NCBI GenBank assembly: GCA_024195265.1 | Contig: JAJLRJ010000003.1 | Span: 31,684,143-31,748,142 of the forward strand | Direction: 5' to 3' | Source of the DNA: Dendrophyllia cribrosa | Taxonomy: Eukaryota; Cnidaria; Anthozoa; Scleractinia; Dendrophylliidae | Length of the DNA stretch: 64,000 bases | Shown: positions 10,566 to 20,898 of the stretch, piece by piece | Numbering within the stretch: position 1 is the stretch's first letter | How the letters are laid out: every line of letters begins with the position of its first letter | Notes under the pieces: generated by a model | Database searches by the model: none | Told to the model about the DNA's origin: nothing | The model's input: only the letters and a program-made list of their open reading frames with translations | Made by a program: the position numbers and the translations under genes

Positions 10566-12519
10566 TATACAGTAAACACCCGCTTGTAAGAACCAAGTGG
10601 ATTAAGAACCTACAGGCTGAAATTTGGAAATTAGACCCTCATTATAAGAACCCATTCAGCCTGACATTTGAAATAGGTTGTTTGTAAGATCAGTCAAAAA
10701 GCAGGCATTGTATCTAAAAATCCAGCTCCCATGTTGATTCATTAAGATGTGCTGTTTAGTGTGTACTGTAGTTCTTGTAATTCAAGCCAGACTCAGAGGT
10801 CCACTGTAAATAGTAGTACACTGTACTGTACACAACAGTTTCAGGGAAAGTATTGTACTGTAATTCCATTGTTGTACAAAATTATGTAGTTCCATTTAGT
10901 AGTTTCTGTGACACAACTGAAATAATGGGATTAAAGTACAAGCTCAAATGGAGCTTTCTGGATGTTAATAATCTGCCCAGAGTGAAGTACACTGTAACTG
11001 GTGCACATGCAAAACAGCAAAGAGAGAAGCTGGAACTCAATTGGCCTTCATGTCTTTTGCATCTGCACTCACCATGTTTACCGGTATCCAATTCCCCCTA
11101 ATGCCCTTTGAGCCTCCGTGGAGGATTAATAGGGCTAAAGGCAAAACAAATTTAGTTTTTTATGTTCACTGAGCTTGAGAACAGTGGCCTTCAGTAGCCA
11201 AATTTAATGCAAGTGATAACTGGTGATAATTCATTGGCAGTGGAATCTATCACTGATTGATTCACCTGCAAGCATCTTTGATCTTTGGCTACTTGTATAT
11301 TTCCCTTGACCTTTGTAATAAGAGTGGAAATACTTTGACCATGAGCAAGGAAGTCAATATAGATGTGATAATGCATCCAGAGTGATTCTATTAAAAAGCT
11401 GCACAGAAATCCACAACACATGTGTTCCCAGAGCTACTTGACCCTCATGCTCAGGCTCCGACGGTTAAGATGGCTGAGTGGCTCTGGGGACAAGAATGAC
11501 ATTGACTCAGAAAGTCCTTACCTATAGATGAGCCGCTTGCAGACAATGAGTGGTTGGAAAGTGAAGGAAGCTGAATAATGAATTATTCGATTCTGAGAGT
11601 TCCGATCGCTCCCGAAATCCACTTCTTTTCTTTAATTACATAAAATATTGACATGTCTTTTGATATCATTTTGACAGTCATGTACAGCAGGGACACGTAC
11701 AACATGGAAGACAAAACCCAAAACACTGAAAACAAACTCGGCAACTGAGCGAAGTCGGGAAACTGTCCTTCTTGTATTGACGTCACAACCCGACTATCCC
11801 CAATCTTCCTTCTTCAGGCTTCTTGCACGGTTTTGTAACCCACCGGAAGTGAAATGTCGCGTTTTTAGACGGCTAAAACGCGGAGAAGGAAAACCAATTA
11901 GACAAATATCGAACAAAAATTTTCCATTTTCTTATCAGGACATCATGTAGATTCGATCAAGCAAATAAAAAATCACTGTCATATACACTTTAATACAACA
12001 AAGCTTCAGTTGGGCAAAATATAATTTCTGACAAACTGTTCTTGAAAAACTGTACTACCACAGCTGAGGAAAAAAGCATAGAACAAACCTCAAATTCAAA
12101 AACCCTGTGTTTTAATTCTTATAGATTTTTACTCTGAAAACACTTTAATGATTTGATAACACTTCAATGATTTGATATTGACATCTCAACAAATATTATT
12201 TATTATTGACACAAAATTATATTGATTTGTTTGGTGCCAAATTAATGTGATTCGAGATGAAACGGTAGTCATGTAACCATGGTTTGTTTTTAAGCAAAAA
12301 AAAAAGCCGTCCGCTGACTATAATGATTTTAAAACAAAAAAGTAAACTTTGGCAAACATGTATCTGCCTGGGGAAGCAAACTTTGAGAGTTGCTTATCCA
12401 AAGGGCAAGCTGGAATCAAAGGTTTTTTTCAAGTGCTGTACATACATGTACATTCATGACATTTTTTATATATGTAATGAAAACTTGTATCTGTAATATT
12501 ATATTACAGTCAAATGAAA

Positions 12520-12823
12520 GAATCACGAAAAAAGAAGGAACCAAAATACAGGTCAATACAAAGTAGGCGATTTTGTTCGTATAAAGATAGATAAAGTAGA
12601 CAAAACTACGTCTCTCCAACCAAATGCATTACTTGGACAGGTGAAAAAAATACAAGATAATTACGCAAGAATAGCAACATTTGGAGTTATTTCAACTTTT
12701 ATTGCATTTAATCGGCTTAACGTGTGTCAAGAACTTAACTTAGATATTGATTATTCTAAAGAAATTCCATTTTCAACAGCCTGCAAAAGGGCAGTAGAAC
12801 AAATTGTAACAAAAGGTAATTGA
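12520..12823 (+). pseudogene. integrase C-terminal domain fragment
   Basis: An open stretch (KVGDFVRIKIDKVDKTTSL...ALLGQVKKI, then ARIATFGVISTFIAF) ends at a TGA near 12823. It aligns by eye with the C-terminal part of the integrase-like exon at 8732-9168 (KVGDMVAIQIEKCDKVTSL) but continues ~60 residues further, through a segment typical of the KRBA2/SCAND3/Ginger C-terminus. An in-frame stop lies a few codons upstream, so this is an isolated last exon or a broken copy. It sits just outside the TTAA-bounded element. Confidence 0.45.
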
Positions 12824-13356
12824 AAAAGTTACATGATTTAATAATGACATTGCAGTAAAATATAACATCAAAACACCTCAGTGTCATATTTATCTGTTCT
12901 CATGTCTTACTACTGCTGTTCCAAATCTTGCATGTGATCACCAATGCCTGTGCATTTTCAGGCACTTGTGATAAAAAATAATCCCTGTCTACAACCAGGA
13001 GGAACTTAGTTATCATTGCTGGCATATAGTATTACTGAAAACCCGAGTACGACTCGAGTTCTGACCACTGCATTTCTTAGTAGCCAAAGTTCGAAAAATA
13101 GACTCCACCCATATCTGCAAATTAGCATTATTGGAAAATTCTTAACAGTTACTTAAATCCCACATAGTAACCTGACTTGGTTACCATCAGTGTGGACAAA
13201 TAGCTGATGCATTAACTTGTACTCCACACTGTAACAATTAATGGCCCAGGAGCACTAAACTCTAAAACCATTAAAATAACTTTACATAACTGAGAAGAAC
13301 CCCAGACAGCAAAAATTTGGCCAAAGATTTCTGGAATCATACATTGCTGACGGTTA
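12824..13356. other. no gene recognised
   Basis: AT-rich intronic sequence between the integrase fragment and the first piggyBac-type element. I see nothing that I can assign. Confidence 0.5.
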
Positions 13357-14375
13357 TTAACCCATTGACACCTGAACCGCCCGTAACCGCCCGTACAAGA
13401 CTCCACTGCTTTAAAAAATTGTAACTTTCTCAATCGTGCGAACATTGCCTTAACTAGCAGTTGTGAGCATTGACTAGAAAGTCTTTCAAATTGAGATACC
13501 CAATAAACACAAAAAAGTCAGCGATTTTTGCAGAATATCAGCGTTTGAATTTGGACAATAACAAACATTACCGTTTTTAACGTCATAGAAAAACAACAAA
13601 AATCACGTTTTTGCCTTTAGTTTTTTTTATTCAAATCATCGTGGCAAACCCAAAAGTCAACATTTACAGCAAAATTCAGTCCTAGTCCTAGCTTAGCAGT
13701 GAATTTTTTTGCTCTTATTCGTTGCTCGGGCCTAGCTACAGCTTCTTATACTAGTGCATACTCACCTTGCCTCGATTTTCAACATCACCACCGCACTGCA
13801 TGCTGGGAAATAAACAGATTTTTCGACAGCGTCCATTCCGTCCTCCACAATTTTCATATATATACTAAGTCCACAGCCACTCTGACCCACCGCCGAAATT
13901 TCGCGCTTGTTGTGTTCTCCTGTGGTCGCAACTTCCAAAATATGCCGCGGTAGGTCGAGAAATTCATCCAGAGTCGAGTCCCAAAGCTACTTCGTTTCCA
14001 GGCGGCCATTTTTCCAGTTCAACGAGCAACGAGCCAAATTCGTAAACGAAGTACAACACCTAACTCGCTTCATTGAGAAGTGGACTCTGAACTACCTCCA
14101 AGCTTAATGATGCTCACCAGGCAGCTACTAAAGATTAAAAATGGCTGTGAACTTACCAAAAATCGTAGATAATTAATATTGGACCCTTTATTGCAAATCA
14201 ACCAAGCAAAATGAGATCGTCACAATGACGTTTCCAGTAAACTCGAGCCTTCGGTGTTTTACAACAGCAGCACTTTCAATGGTAACTCCAAATATGAAGT
14301 CACGAAATCCCATGGGGCGTGTGTATGCAGAAAATCACTCAAAAACGTAAAAATCCTCAGGTGTCAATGGGTTAA
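13357..14375. mobile_element. piggyBac-type non-autonomous element, copy 1
   Basis: An element of 1011 bp (13361-14371) with terminal inverted repeats CCCATTGACACCTGA...TCAGGTGTCAATGGG, flanked on both sides by TTAA. CC..GG ends plus a TTAA target are the signature of piggyBac-type elements. A nearly identical copy is at 33263-34274. Both copies keep the same 66-codon open frame (here 13907-14107), but it resembles no transposase I know. The element has no room for a piggyBac transposase and so depends on one supplied elsewhere. It is in a host intron. Confidence 0.8.
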
Positions 14376-14400
14376 TGAAGAAGATTAGCAAAACGGCAGG

Positions 14401-14961
14401 TTAAAGTGCCCCTGTGATCAAATTTTTGATTTTCATTTTTTTACATTTTCGTGTACAATTAGACATTCTTACTCGTCTTGCCAAATTTCAATTCATTACG
14501 AACATCAGAAGTCATTTTATTTTAACATTTTTTTCGAGAATTTTCGGCCGCCATTAATCAACCTTGTTCCAAGGCTTGGTTGCGAATGGGTGAAAATGAC
14601 GTCAAAGACTCAAACATACCTCACGGGTTGAAATTATAATAACAATAAGTATTGAAAATCACGCGAAAAGCAACAAAAACTTTGGACTTGTTCTTCGTGC
14701 CATTTTCTACGCTTATTGTTATTATAATTTCAACCCGTGAGGTATGTTTGAGTCTTTGACGTCACTTTCTCCCATTCGCAACTAAGCCTTGGAACAAGGT
14801 TGATTAATGGCGGCCGTAAATTCTCGGAAATAAATATTAAAATCAAATGACTTCTGATGTTCGTAATGCATTGAAATTTGGCAAGATGAGTAAGAAAGTC
14901 TAATAGTACACGAAAATGTAACAAAATCAAAATCAAAAATTTGATCACCGGGGCACTTTAA
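14401..14961. mobile_element. TTAA-bounded foldback MITE
   Basis: The element is 14405-14957 between two TTAA sites. Nearly the whole length is an inverted repeat (AGTGCCCCTGTGATCAAA... against ...TTTGATCACCGGGGCACT) with a ~90 bp spacer. Each arm has a TGACGTCA site (14597-14604, 14757-14764). The TTAA+AGTG start is shared with the 4.5 kb element at 7488 and the MITE at 44333, suggesting one transposase class. It lies 25 bp from the piggyBac-type element. Confidence 0.8.
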
Positions 14962-15755
14962 ATGAAACACCTTTGCTCATACATCAGTAATAAAACATCT
15001 TTACCCAACAGTTATTACTGGTAACTTGATGATGCTGTGGCTAATCCTGTCTTGTGCCACTTATCACAAGTTTAGTTTCAAAACGAAGTGTTTTCATTTC
15101 TGATCTGGTGCTAAGGATGATACAAAAATCCAGTTGTTAAGTTGAGGTTCTTCAAGAATGACTTGCACCAGCTATCCAATTTTGGGATACGCCTCTCTGG
15201 TATGAACATGCTTTAGCATGTGATGTTTCTTCCGAAGTGTGGAAACCATATCAACTGAAATAAGATCTCACAAAATAACAATACAACCATTACTGTTCTT
15301 GAACAATCGTAACAAATTCAACTACTCAGTACAGAAACAAACCATTTTCTATGTACTTTAAAAATTCATTAATAATTCATGAGCATATCAGCCAATCACA
15401 CGACGCAAATCGATCACGTGTATGAGCCTTTATACCTGGTAATCTACGGTCATTATGAAAAGCCTGGTGGCGGCTTTAATTTCAGTCACAGGGGAGTGCG
15501 GGGCTGAATGGGCAAACAATCAGATGCAATTATCGCTGAATTTTTAATGAGTGATTTTAAAATGACCACCGTGATATTTATATAAAGATCACACGTAATC
15601 TTTATATAAAGATAATATGGGTAGTAATTGTTCAGGATTCTTAGTGCAACAAATGGTGACTTTAATATTTTTATGCAGTACTGTTTTACGAAATCTGGTC
15701 TTTCGCCATTCTATTTGGAATCTTCTCAAGAAAATAAACAACCAACAGTTTAAAA
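14962..15755. other. no gene recognised
   Basis: Intronic sequence. The only structure noted is a small palindrome (TCTTTATATAAAGA) repeated near 15578-15612. Confidence 0.45.
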
Positions 15756-16022
15756 CCTGCCGCACACTTGAGGAAAGTGCTGAGCAAAATACCTCGCGAG
15801 GCAGTTAGCTCAGCTGTTTCCTCAAGTGTGCGCTGGAGTTTTTGTGAGTTTTTCGCCTCGCGAGGCTGTGAGGCCAATATCTGTCGTGTTTGATATTTTC
15901 TGCCTCGTGAGACAAATTCCTCATCGTGTGCGGGCGCCGCGAGAATCTGGCTGAGCCAAATTAATCGATTAGCCAATAAAATTGCATAGCGAGCTCACGT
16001 GATTTCAAGCTCGACATTCAAG

Positions 16023-16091
16023 ATGGCGGACAGGAGTGTGGTTAACGAAGTTATCCTAGAGGATAAACTTGTCAAGTTCTATGCAGCCTCG
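16023..16091 (+). pseudogene. short first-exon-like ORF in the Harbinger-like element
   Basis: ATG 16023 (AAGATGGCG context) opens MADRSVVNEVILEDKLVKFY, followed by a GTATGT donor-like site near 16092. It is too short for family assignment. By position it could be the start of the Myb-like accessory protein of a Harbinger element. Confidence 0.3.
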
Positions 16092-16439
16092 TATGTTGCA
16101 TGTTTACTGTATTAAAATCTAATAAAATGCTAAATTTAAATTACACCTAATTACAATAACGTTGTCATTGAAAAATGGAAAAAGGCCAATAGGAATTAAT
16201 TAGACACACAAATAACAATAGCCGCTGCACGCTTAATTTAAATTAACAATAGCCGCTGCACGCTTAATCGTGCCGCGTGTCGCTGTGAATGATGATTAAG
16301 CTAATTAATTCCTATTTGGCTTTTTTCATTTTTCATTTTCCTATGACAACATTACTGCAATTAGGTGTATATCCGCTAAGAATATTCTAAAAAAGTGGAT
16401 ATTAAAACTTTGTTTCAATATCAATTACAGCAATTGCAG

Positions 16440-16538
16440 TTATGCAAATGTAATATTACATTTTGTATACTCTAAGTGGACCACAAACAAACGGATAAGA
16501 AGAGCTACGAGAAGTTTTAACATCTCGTCGTGCGCCAT
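16440..16538 (-). pseudogene. possible N-terminus of Harbinger transposase
   Basis: On the minus strand ATG at 16538 opens MAHDEMLKLLVALLIRLFVV, then runs on for about a dozen more residues. Harbinger transposases often start with a short acidic Met segment followed by a Leu-rich helix, so the match is suggestive only. The DDE core is absent; the element has lost it. Confidence 0.3.
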
Positions 16539-17309
16539 CTTGAATGTCGAGCTTGAAATCACGTGAGCTTGCCATGCAATTTTATTGGCTAATCGATTAA
16601 TTTGGCTCAGCCAGATTCTCGCGGCGCCCGCACACGATGAGGAATTTGTCTCGTGAGGCAAAAAATATCAAACACGTCAGATATTTGCCTCACGACCTCG
16701 CGAGGCGAAAAACTCACCACAAATCCAGCGCACACTTGCGGAAACAGCTGAGCTAACTGCCTCGCGAGGAATTTTGCTCAGCACTTTCCTCAAGTGTGCG
16801 GCAGGCTTAACAAGTGAGCCGTTATTTGAATGACACCAGCGCCCTCGTGTAAATAGCAAAGCGCACAAATGACGTCAGTACTCATGTTTGTCTGAGTTTA
16901 TAATTTATTCTTGTTTATTCTTGCATTTCTGACAATAGACATTCGTTATTAGGAATCCCCTGAGAGTCACTTTTGGTTTGTTTGTCTGAGTTTTAGTTCT
17001 ATAAATAGTAATTGTGCGCTTCGCTATTGCCAGGTAAGCGACTGGTTCGCAGATGCAAGCTGCTTATTTCTACTCGTTCTCTTAACCACTGAAAAAAAAA
17101 AATTGTCAGCCGTTTTATCTACCAAACCTGACAACTTTGGTAAAGCATTTTTCAGTAGATGTTTTTTTCCTCAGAACTTTAAAATCCCAAAACTTTCGAC
17201 AGGAGCCGGGAAGCGATGGTCACTTCGTCGAAGACGTGGCACATGTGTTGTATGCTAATCAGTCTACTTGTTTTTCTTGTATGCTAATTTCCTATTTGCA
17301 CAAAAGCGC

Positions 17310-18365
17310 AATTGTTTTAGCCTGTGAACAGGCTTCATTTTGGGGAATTGGGTTAGGTTAAAATCGGCGAGCGAAGCGAGCCGAGCGCGGACTAGGGAAG
17401 AGGGAAGGGGCGGCGAAGCCTGTGGACTCGCCTTTGATGCCGCCGTTCCATGATACCAGAGTCTGGTATCATGAGCTGATTGGTCAGATCACTTGGTGTT
17501 GACAGGCATGTGGTGATCGACGACACATGTTGACATCTCAGATGCCTGGCGCCCTACATTTGCATAATTATTCCATTTGCTGGCCAAATGATAAACAAAC
17601 ACGGCGACTCGTTGCATGCAATTTTCAGATCTCGATTTGGAGAAAGCTTTGAACGATTCGTTGCGAAATTTTTCGCATATACCGAGACTTAAAGAAGAGC
17701 AAAAGCTGTGTCTAAAGTCTGTGGCAAAAAAGCAAGATGATTTTGGAATTTTGCCGACTGGATTTACAAAACAGTCACCATGTGCAGATTATCTGTTGGA
17801 TGCCAAATCAAACGCCATTACAAAACAACAGAGGTTTATCCTAGCTCCACTGAGACACACTACTCAACTACAGAACTTACTAAGGAGCTAAATTAATAAT
17901 TCATGATTTCATTGCAGTGGAATTATAGACTACGGCTTTTTGAGACTCGGATCTATACGCCTATTATACCGTGTGGCCGAAAAATCCGCCGAGATCAAAA
18001 GGTCAATATCATCGAAGAGAACAAATTCATAACTGCGATCTAAAGGCGCGATTCTCTCTGAATTCTTACTGGGTAAGCTTTATACTTTAGGCTTTTTGAA
18101 TACTTTTTAGCGAAGAGTGGGAGTCGTCTTAGCCTGTCTATTTTTATACTACAACCGATGCATTCAACCGAATAAAAACATGACAACTTGTTGACATATT
18201 AATTAACTTGTTCACAATTATAATAACAGGATAATTACTTGGGGGCGGAACGGCGGCCGGCATCAAAGGCGAGTCCACAGGCTTCGCCGCCCCTTCCCTC
18301 TTCCCCAGTCTTTTAACCTAACCCAATTCCCCAAAAAGAAGCCTGTTCACAGGCTAAATTGTTTT
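17310..18365. mobile_element. Mutator-like element with 9-bp target duplications
   Basis: The element is 17319-18356. The direct repeat AATTGTTTT flanks it (17310-17318 and 18357-18365), a 9-bp duplication typical of Mutator-like elements. The ends carry AGCCTGTGAACAGGCTTC and its complement, and the inverted repeats extend ~130 bp through a GGGGCGGCGAAGCCTGTGGA block. The interior holds a helicase-like reading frame, so this looks like a gene-fragment carrier (Pack-type) element. Confidence 0.75.
17616..17891 (+). pseudogene. RecQ-like helicase N-terminal fragment inside a transposon
   Basis: The frame from ATG 17616 reads FSHIPRLKEEQKLCLKSVAK then KKQDDFGILPTGFTKQ. This matches the Q-motif and Walker A region of RecQ-type helicases (x-EQ...DVF..LPTGxGKS), but the Gly-Lys-Ser core is degraded to T-K-Q, so ATP binding would be lost. 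After this the frame no longer resembles a helicase. The piece is ~90 residues of a protein that should exceed 500. It is bounded by the Mutator-like inverted repeats, which suggests capture of a helicase exon. Confidence 0.55.
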
Positions 18366-18427
18366 AATTCCGAAGGGACACGCTTTTGAAAGAATGTTTT
18401 TGAAACCGTTCAAAAAACTCGCAGTAC

Positions 18428-18490
18428 GTGTATTATCAGGTGTAAAAACTCTCGGCTTCGCATCGAGTTTTTAAACCTGATAATACACTA
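18428..18490. repeat. hairpin
   Basis: GTGTATTATCAGG-TGTAAAAACTC pairs with GAGTTTTTAAACCTGATAATACAC around a 13-base loop. It lies just outside the Mutator-like element. Confidence 0.6.
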
Positions 18491-18815
18491 CTGCTCGTTT
18501 TTTAAACTATACTTAATACATTTTCACATCACAGAATTGCTGAGAAATAACCGTTATAAGTACATTACCATATGTACAGCTGTAGATTAAATAGAAACTC
18601 AAACACCAAAACAAAACCACCTTAAGACTGTCAAGAAATTTTCTTATCAAGTAGTTGTAATGGGTTGACCATGACAAATGCTGCAGACACAAAGTCATTC
18701 AACACTATGTCCTGATAAACAACAGCAGTATATCAGTCAAAACATTGGAATCCGCATCAAAGTGACTAAATCGTACCACAAAGCAGTAGATAAAAAAAAA
18801 GAAAACTAATCTCTA

Positions 18816-18914
18816 CAAGTTGGAGCAAATTAACCTAGGTTGGAACAAATTGATCTAGGTTGAAACAAATTCACCTAGATAAAAACAAAATAACCTAGGT
18901 TGGAACAATTTAAC
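18816..18914. repeat. tandem ~20 bp repeat (aacctaggttggaacaaatt)
   Basis: Four to five diverged copies of AACCTAGGTTGGAACAAATT in a row. The unit contains the palindrome AACCTAGGTT. Function unknown. Confidence 0.65.
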
Positions 18915-19086
18915 CTGAAAGACAAAGTTACCTGCAACATAGCCACTGGCACTTTATTTCACCTGATGGTACATTCTTCCTATGTAATACCAAGGCATTT
19001 AATATTTAAAACTTGATTGACCTTGTCAACCAGGTATTTACTTGAATCTACAGTTCTATTAATTTTACTCAATAATTATTGTACAG

Positions 19087-19212
19087 TCTGACAGATGGTA
19101 TCAAATTGATGATGGTTCACTGTTTGAAACTCTGCCACACCTTATTGACTGTTACAGTAGATGTGCTGGAATCCAGTCGACACGAGGTCTTCTGGAACGA
19201 GCAGAATCAGCG
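19087..19212 (+). CDS. exon 2: completion of the BH2-like segment
   Basis: A 126 bp open exon between an acceptor (TTATTGTACAG, ends 19086) and a strong GTAAGT donor at 19213, phase 0 on both sides. It reads SDRWYQIDDGSLFETLPHLI and continues with Cys and charged residues (42 codons). Joined to exon 1 it gives EWMLKLGGL-SDRWYQIDDG, which resembles the BH2 region of Bcl-2 proteins (W...L...W-x-DNGGW). Many Bcl-2 family genes also carry an intron within BH2. The intron between exons 1 and 2 would be 12.9 kb and is nearly all transposons. No transmembrane tail follows, unlike canonical Bcl-2 proteins. Confidence 0.6.
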
Positions 19213-19500
19213 GTAAGTATTGCTCTGTTAACCCGTTATAAATTAGTCCAGATAGTGATCAGCATCAAATTTCTCTTTATAATATCAATGCATAATCAAG
19301 CATACAGGTCATGAGAATTAAGAAAATGGTCATCAAAGATGAACTGCCTTGATTATTAAACAACTTCTCCTAACAATTACTATATGAAATGTAAGGAGAC
19401 CAGTAAGGAGAATTCAAACAAATGGTACCATGCAAAAGCACTTCCGAAGACATCTCATTTGAATAGTCACATCACAGTATTCATATTCTCTATTTTCGTA

Positions 19501-19647
19501 TTGCCCATAATACACTTTGTTTGCCCCCCAAATTTTGCATTAACTATTGTTTTGAAATGCTCTTGGGAATATTCAGTCCTCCCAAGAGCATTTACAAACA
19601 ATAGTTTATGCAAAATTTGGGGGGCAAACAAAGTGTATTATGGGCAA
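19501..19647. mobile_element. 147 bp hairpin MITE
   Basis: An almost perfect inverted repeat with ~70 bp arms (TTGCCCATAATACACTTTGT... against its complement) and a ~10 bp loop. It is probably a MITE; superfamily not evident. Confidence 0.7.
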
Positions 19648-19817
19648 TTCAAAAATAGAGAATTGAATAACGATAGTACCGATTGTTTCATGTTTCGTTC
19701 TTCAAAGAGTTCCGACACATATTGTTACGCATATCAACTCCACTCACGACGTGTAGTTTCTATTGTATGATCTCAAGTCACGTGTAGTTCAAACAAAGAT
19801 TGGATCATGAATTAGAG

Positions 19818-20381
19818 ATGAAGAGGTTAGAATTAGGAGGGAAATCAGGATCAAGCTATCATTCTGGGACCACTTCAAGCGATAATTTTGAAATAACTAA
19901 GCACATCAGGTTAGTTCCACCCTTTCAGGAAACTGATGTTGACAAGTATTTTTTACATTTTGAAAAGGTTGCTGAGAATCTTAAATGGCCCAAACAGTAC
20001 TGGACCATGTTATTGCAAAGTAGTCTAATAGGTAGAGCTCGTGAAATTTATACTCAGTTAACAGTTTCTCAAACTTCAGATTATGATTCTGTTAAGGAGC
20101 TAATTCTTAAGGGGTACGAGTTAGTGCCAGAAGCATATCGTCAAAAATTTCGTAATTGTGAGAAAGAAACTAACAAGACTTATGTAGAATTTGCTAGGAC
20201 AAAGGAACAGCTATTTAATCGTTGGTGTTCTTCTCAGAAGATTGGTGAAGATTATGATAAGTTAAGACAGCTAATCTTAATCGAGGAATTTAAGAGGTGT
20301 ATTCACAGTGATGTCCGAACTTTTATCGACGAACAAAAAGCGGAAACCCTCGATATTGATGACTGTCTTTCCAGGGTGTAA
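19818..20381 (+). CDS. Gag-like protein of the LTR element
   Basis: The ATG at 19818 is the first in frame; the frame is open to an upstream TTG at 19800. About 188 residues follow. The region from IRLVPPFQETDVDKYFLHF to KLRQLILIEEFKRC is the alpha-helical capsid/SCAN-like core found in Ty3/gypsy Gags. It contains a W-P-x2-W segment and an AYRQKFRN..K segment near residue 115. Gag would form the particle that packages the element RNA. A zinc knuckle is lacking and a stop comes at 20381, so the protein is shorter than a full Gag-Pol. It may still be intact enough to be mobilised in trans. Confidence 0.65.
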   Translation: MKRLELGGKSGSSYHSGTTSSDNFEITKHIRLVPPFQETDVDKYFLHFEKVAENLKWPKQYWTMLLQSSLIGRAREIYTQLTVSQTSDYDSVKELILKGYELVPEAYRQKFRNCEKETNKTYVEFARTKEQLFNRWCSSQKIGEDYDKLRQLILIEEFKRCIHSDVRTFIDEQKAETLDIDDCLSRV

Positions 20382-20473
20382 CTCACAAGTTGACTTTACA
20401 ATTCAAGTTTATTAGACTTCAACACTCAAAGAAAGTTGTGTTTCCAAAACTTTCTTTTCTTCAAGAGGGGGAG

Positions 20474-20894
20474 TGTTACGCATATCAACTCCACTCACGA
20501 CGTGTAGTTTCTATTGTATGATCTCAAGTCACGTGTAGTTCATATTACATAACCTGTTCAAGTCACGTGTAAGATGTGACATAACGAGAATACCTCGTGT
20601 ACGGACGCGAGGAGGTTTTCGCTTGAGAGTTTGAGAGGGCAGTTGTTGTTTGGTTGGTTCTACGAGTTTATGGATTGTGTGGATCAAATCATGGAATTGA
20701 CTTATGAACTCTGACTTCAAGTTTTGGACGAGTGCTATAGACATTCCAAGGCTGTGTCAGCAGATAAGAACGATTACTTGTATTGTTATATTTCTATTAA
20801 CTTTCGCTCACTGTAATGTTGATATTTATATTTGCATCTTGCATTAAATGTGTTGAGTTCGCTGGATTCGCTTTTTGATACCAAGTTCGTAACA
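20474..20894 (+). repeat. 3' LTR
   Basis: A 421 bp repeat starting TGTTACG and ending CGTAACA, preceded by a polypurine tract. Its first ~68 bp are repeated at 19723-19790. Confidence 0.75.
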
Positions 20895-20898
20895 ATAT

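Larger units (their letters stand above)
7484..11993. mobile_element. 4.5 kb TTAA-bounded DNA transposon with ~400 bp inverted repeats
   Basis: The element proper is 7488-11989, flanked by TTAA at 7484-7487 and 11990-11993. The ends read AGTGTATATGACAGTG...CACTGTCATATACACT, and the inverted repeats extend inward to about 7900 and 11575 with scattered differences. TTAA targets are used by piggyBac and Kolobok. The TTAA+AG start fits Kolobok better, since piggyBac ends begin with CC; this is inference. Each arm carries a TGACGTCA site (7686-7693, 11778-11785). No complete transposase is visible. A short open stretch at about 7866-7970 (SSSVHDEQQAAGSPNW...) may be a first-exon remnant. A second element (8310-9562) and a SINE (~10490-10565) are nested inside. 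It lies in the first intron of the DED/Bcl-2-like gene. Confidence 0.75.
15756..16805. mobile_element. Harbinger-like element with ~275 bp inverted repeats
   Basis: The ends are CCTGCCGCACACTTGAGGAA (15756) and its complement (to 16805). The inverted repeats run to about 16027 and 16535 and are rich in CCTCGCGAGG palindromes. An inner inverted pair (GCCAATAGGAATTAATTAG / CTAATTAATTCCTATTTGGC) lies at about 16183-16318, and the segment AACAATAGCCGCTGCACGC occurs twice near 16207 and 16244. Two short ORF starts point inward from the ends of the repeats (16023 + and 16538 -). Such divergent starts suit Harbinger elements, which encode a transposase and a Myb-like protein. I find no convincing target duplication. 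Confidence 0.6.
19719..20898 (+). mobile_element. deleted Ty3/gypsy-like LTR retrotransposon, gag only
   Basis: The element is 19723-20894, flanked by the 4-bp duplication ATAT (19719-19722, 20895-20898). It begins with ~68 bp identical to the start of its 3' LTR (TGTTACGCATATCAACTCC), so the 5' LTR is truncated. After a gag frame comes a polypurine tract AGAGGGGGAG (20464-20473) and a complete 421 bp 3' LTR ending CGTAACA. Pol is absent and a primer binding site is not evident. The intact flanking duplication shows that the losses happened inside the element. Confidence 0.8.

Noticed and set aside
10130..10687. 185-codon open frame
   Set aside because: It runs through a tRNA-derived SINE and low-complexity G runs, and shows no domain.
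13699..13953. 84-codon frame in the piggyBac-type element
   Set aside because: Not kept as one frame in the second copy, unlike the 66-codon frame.
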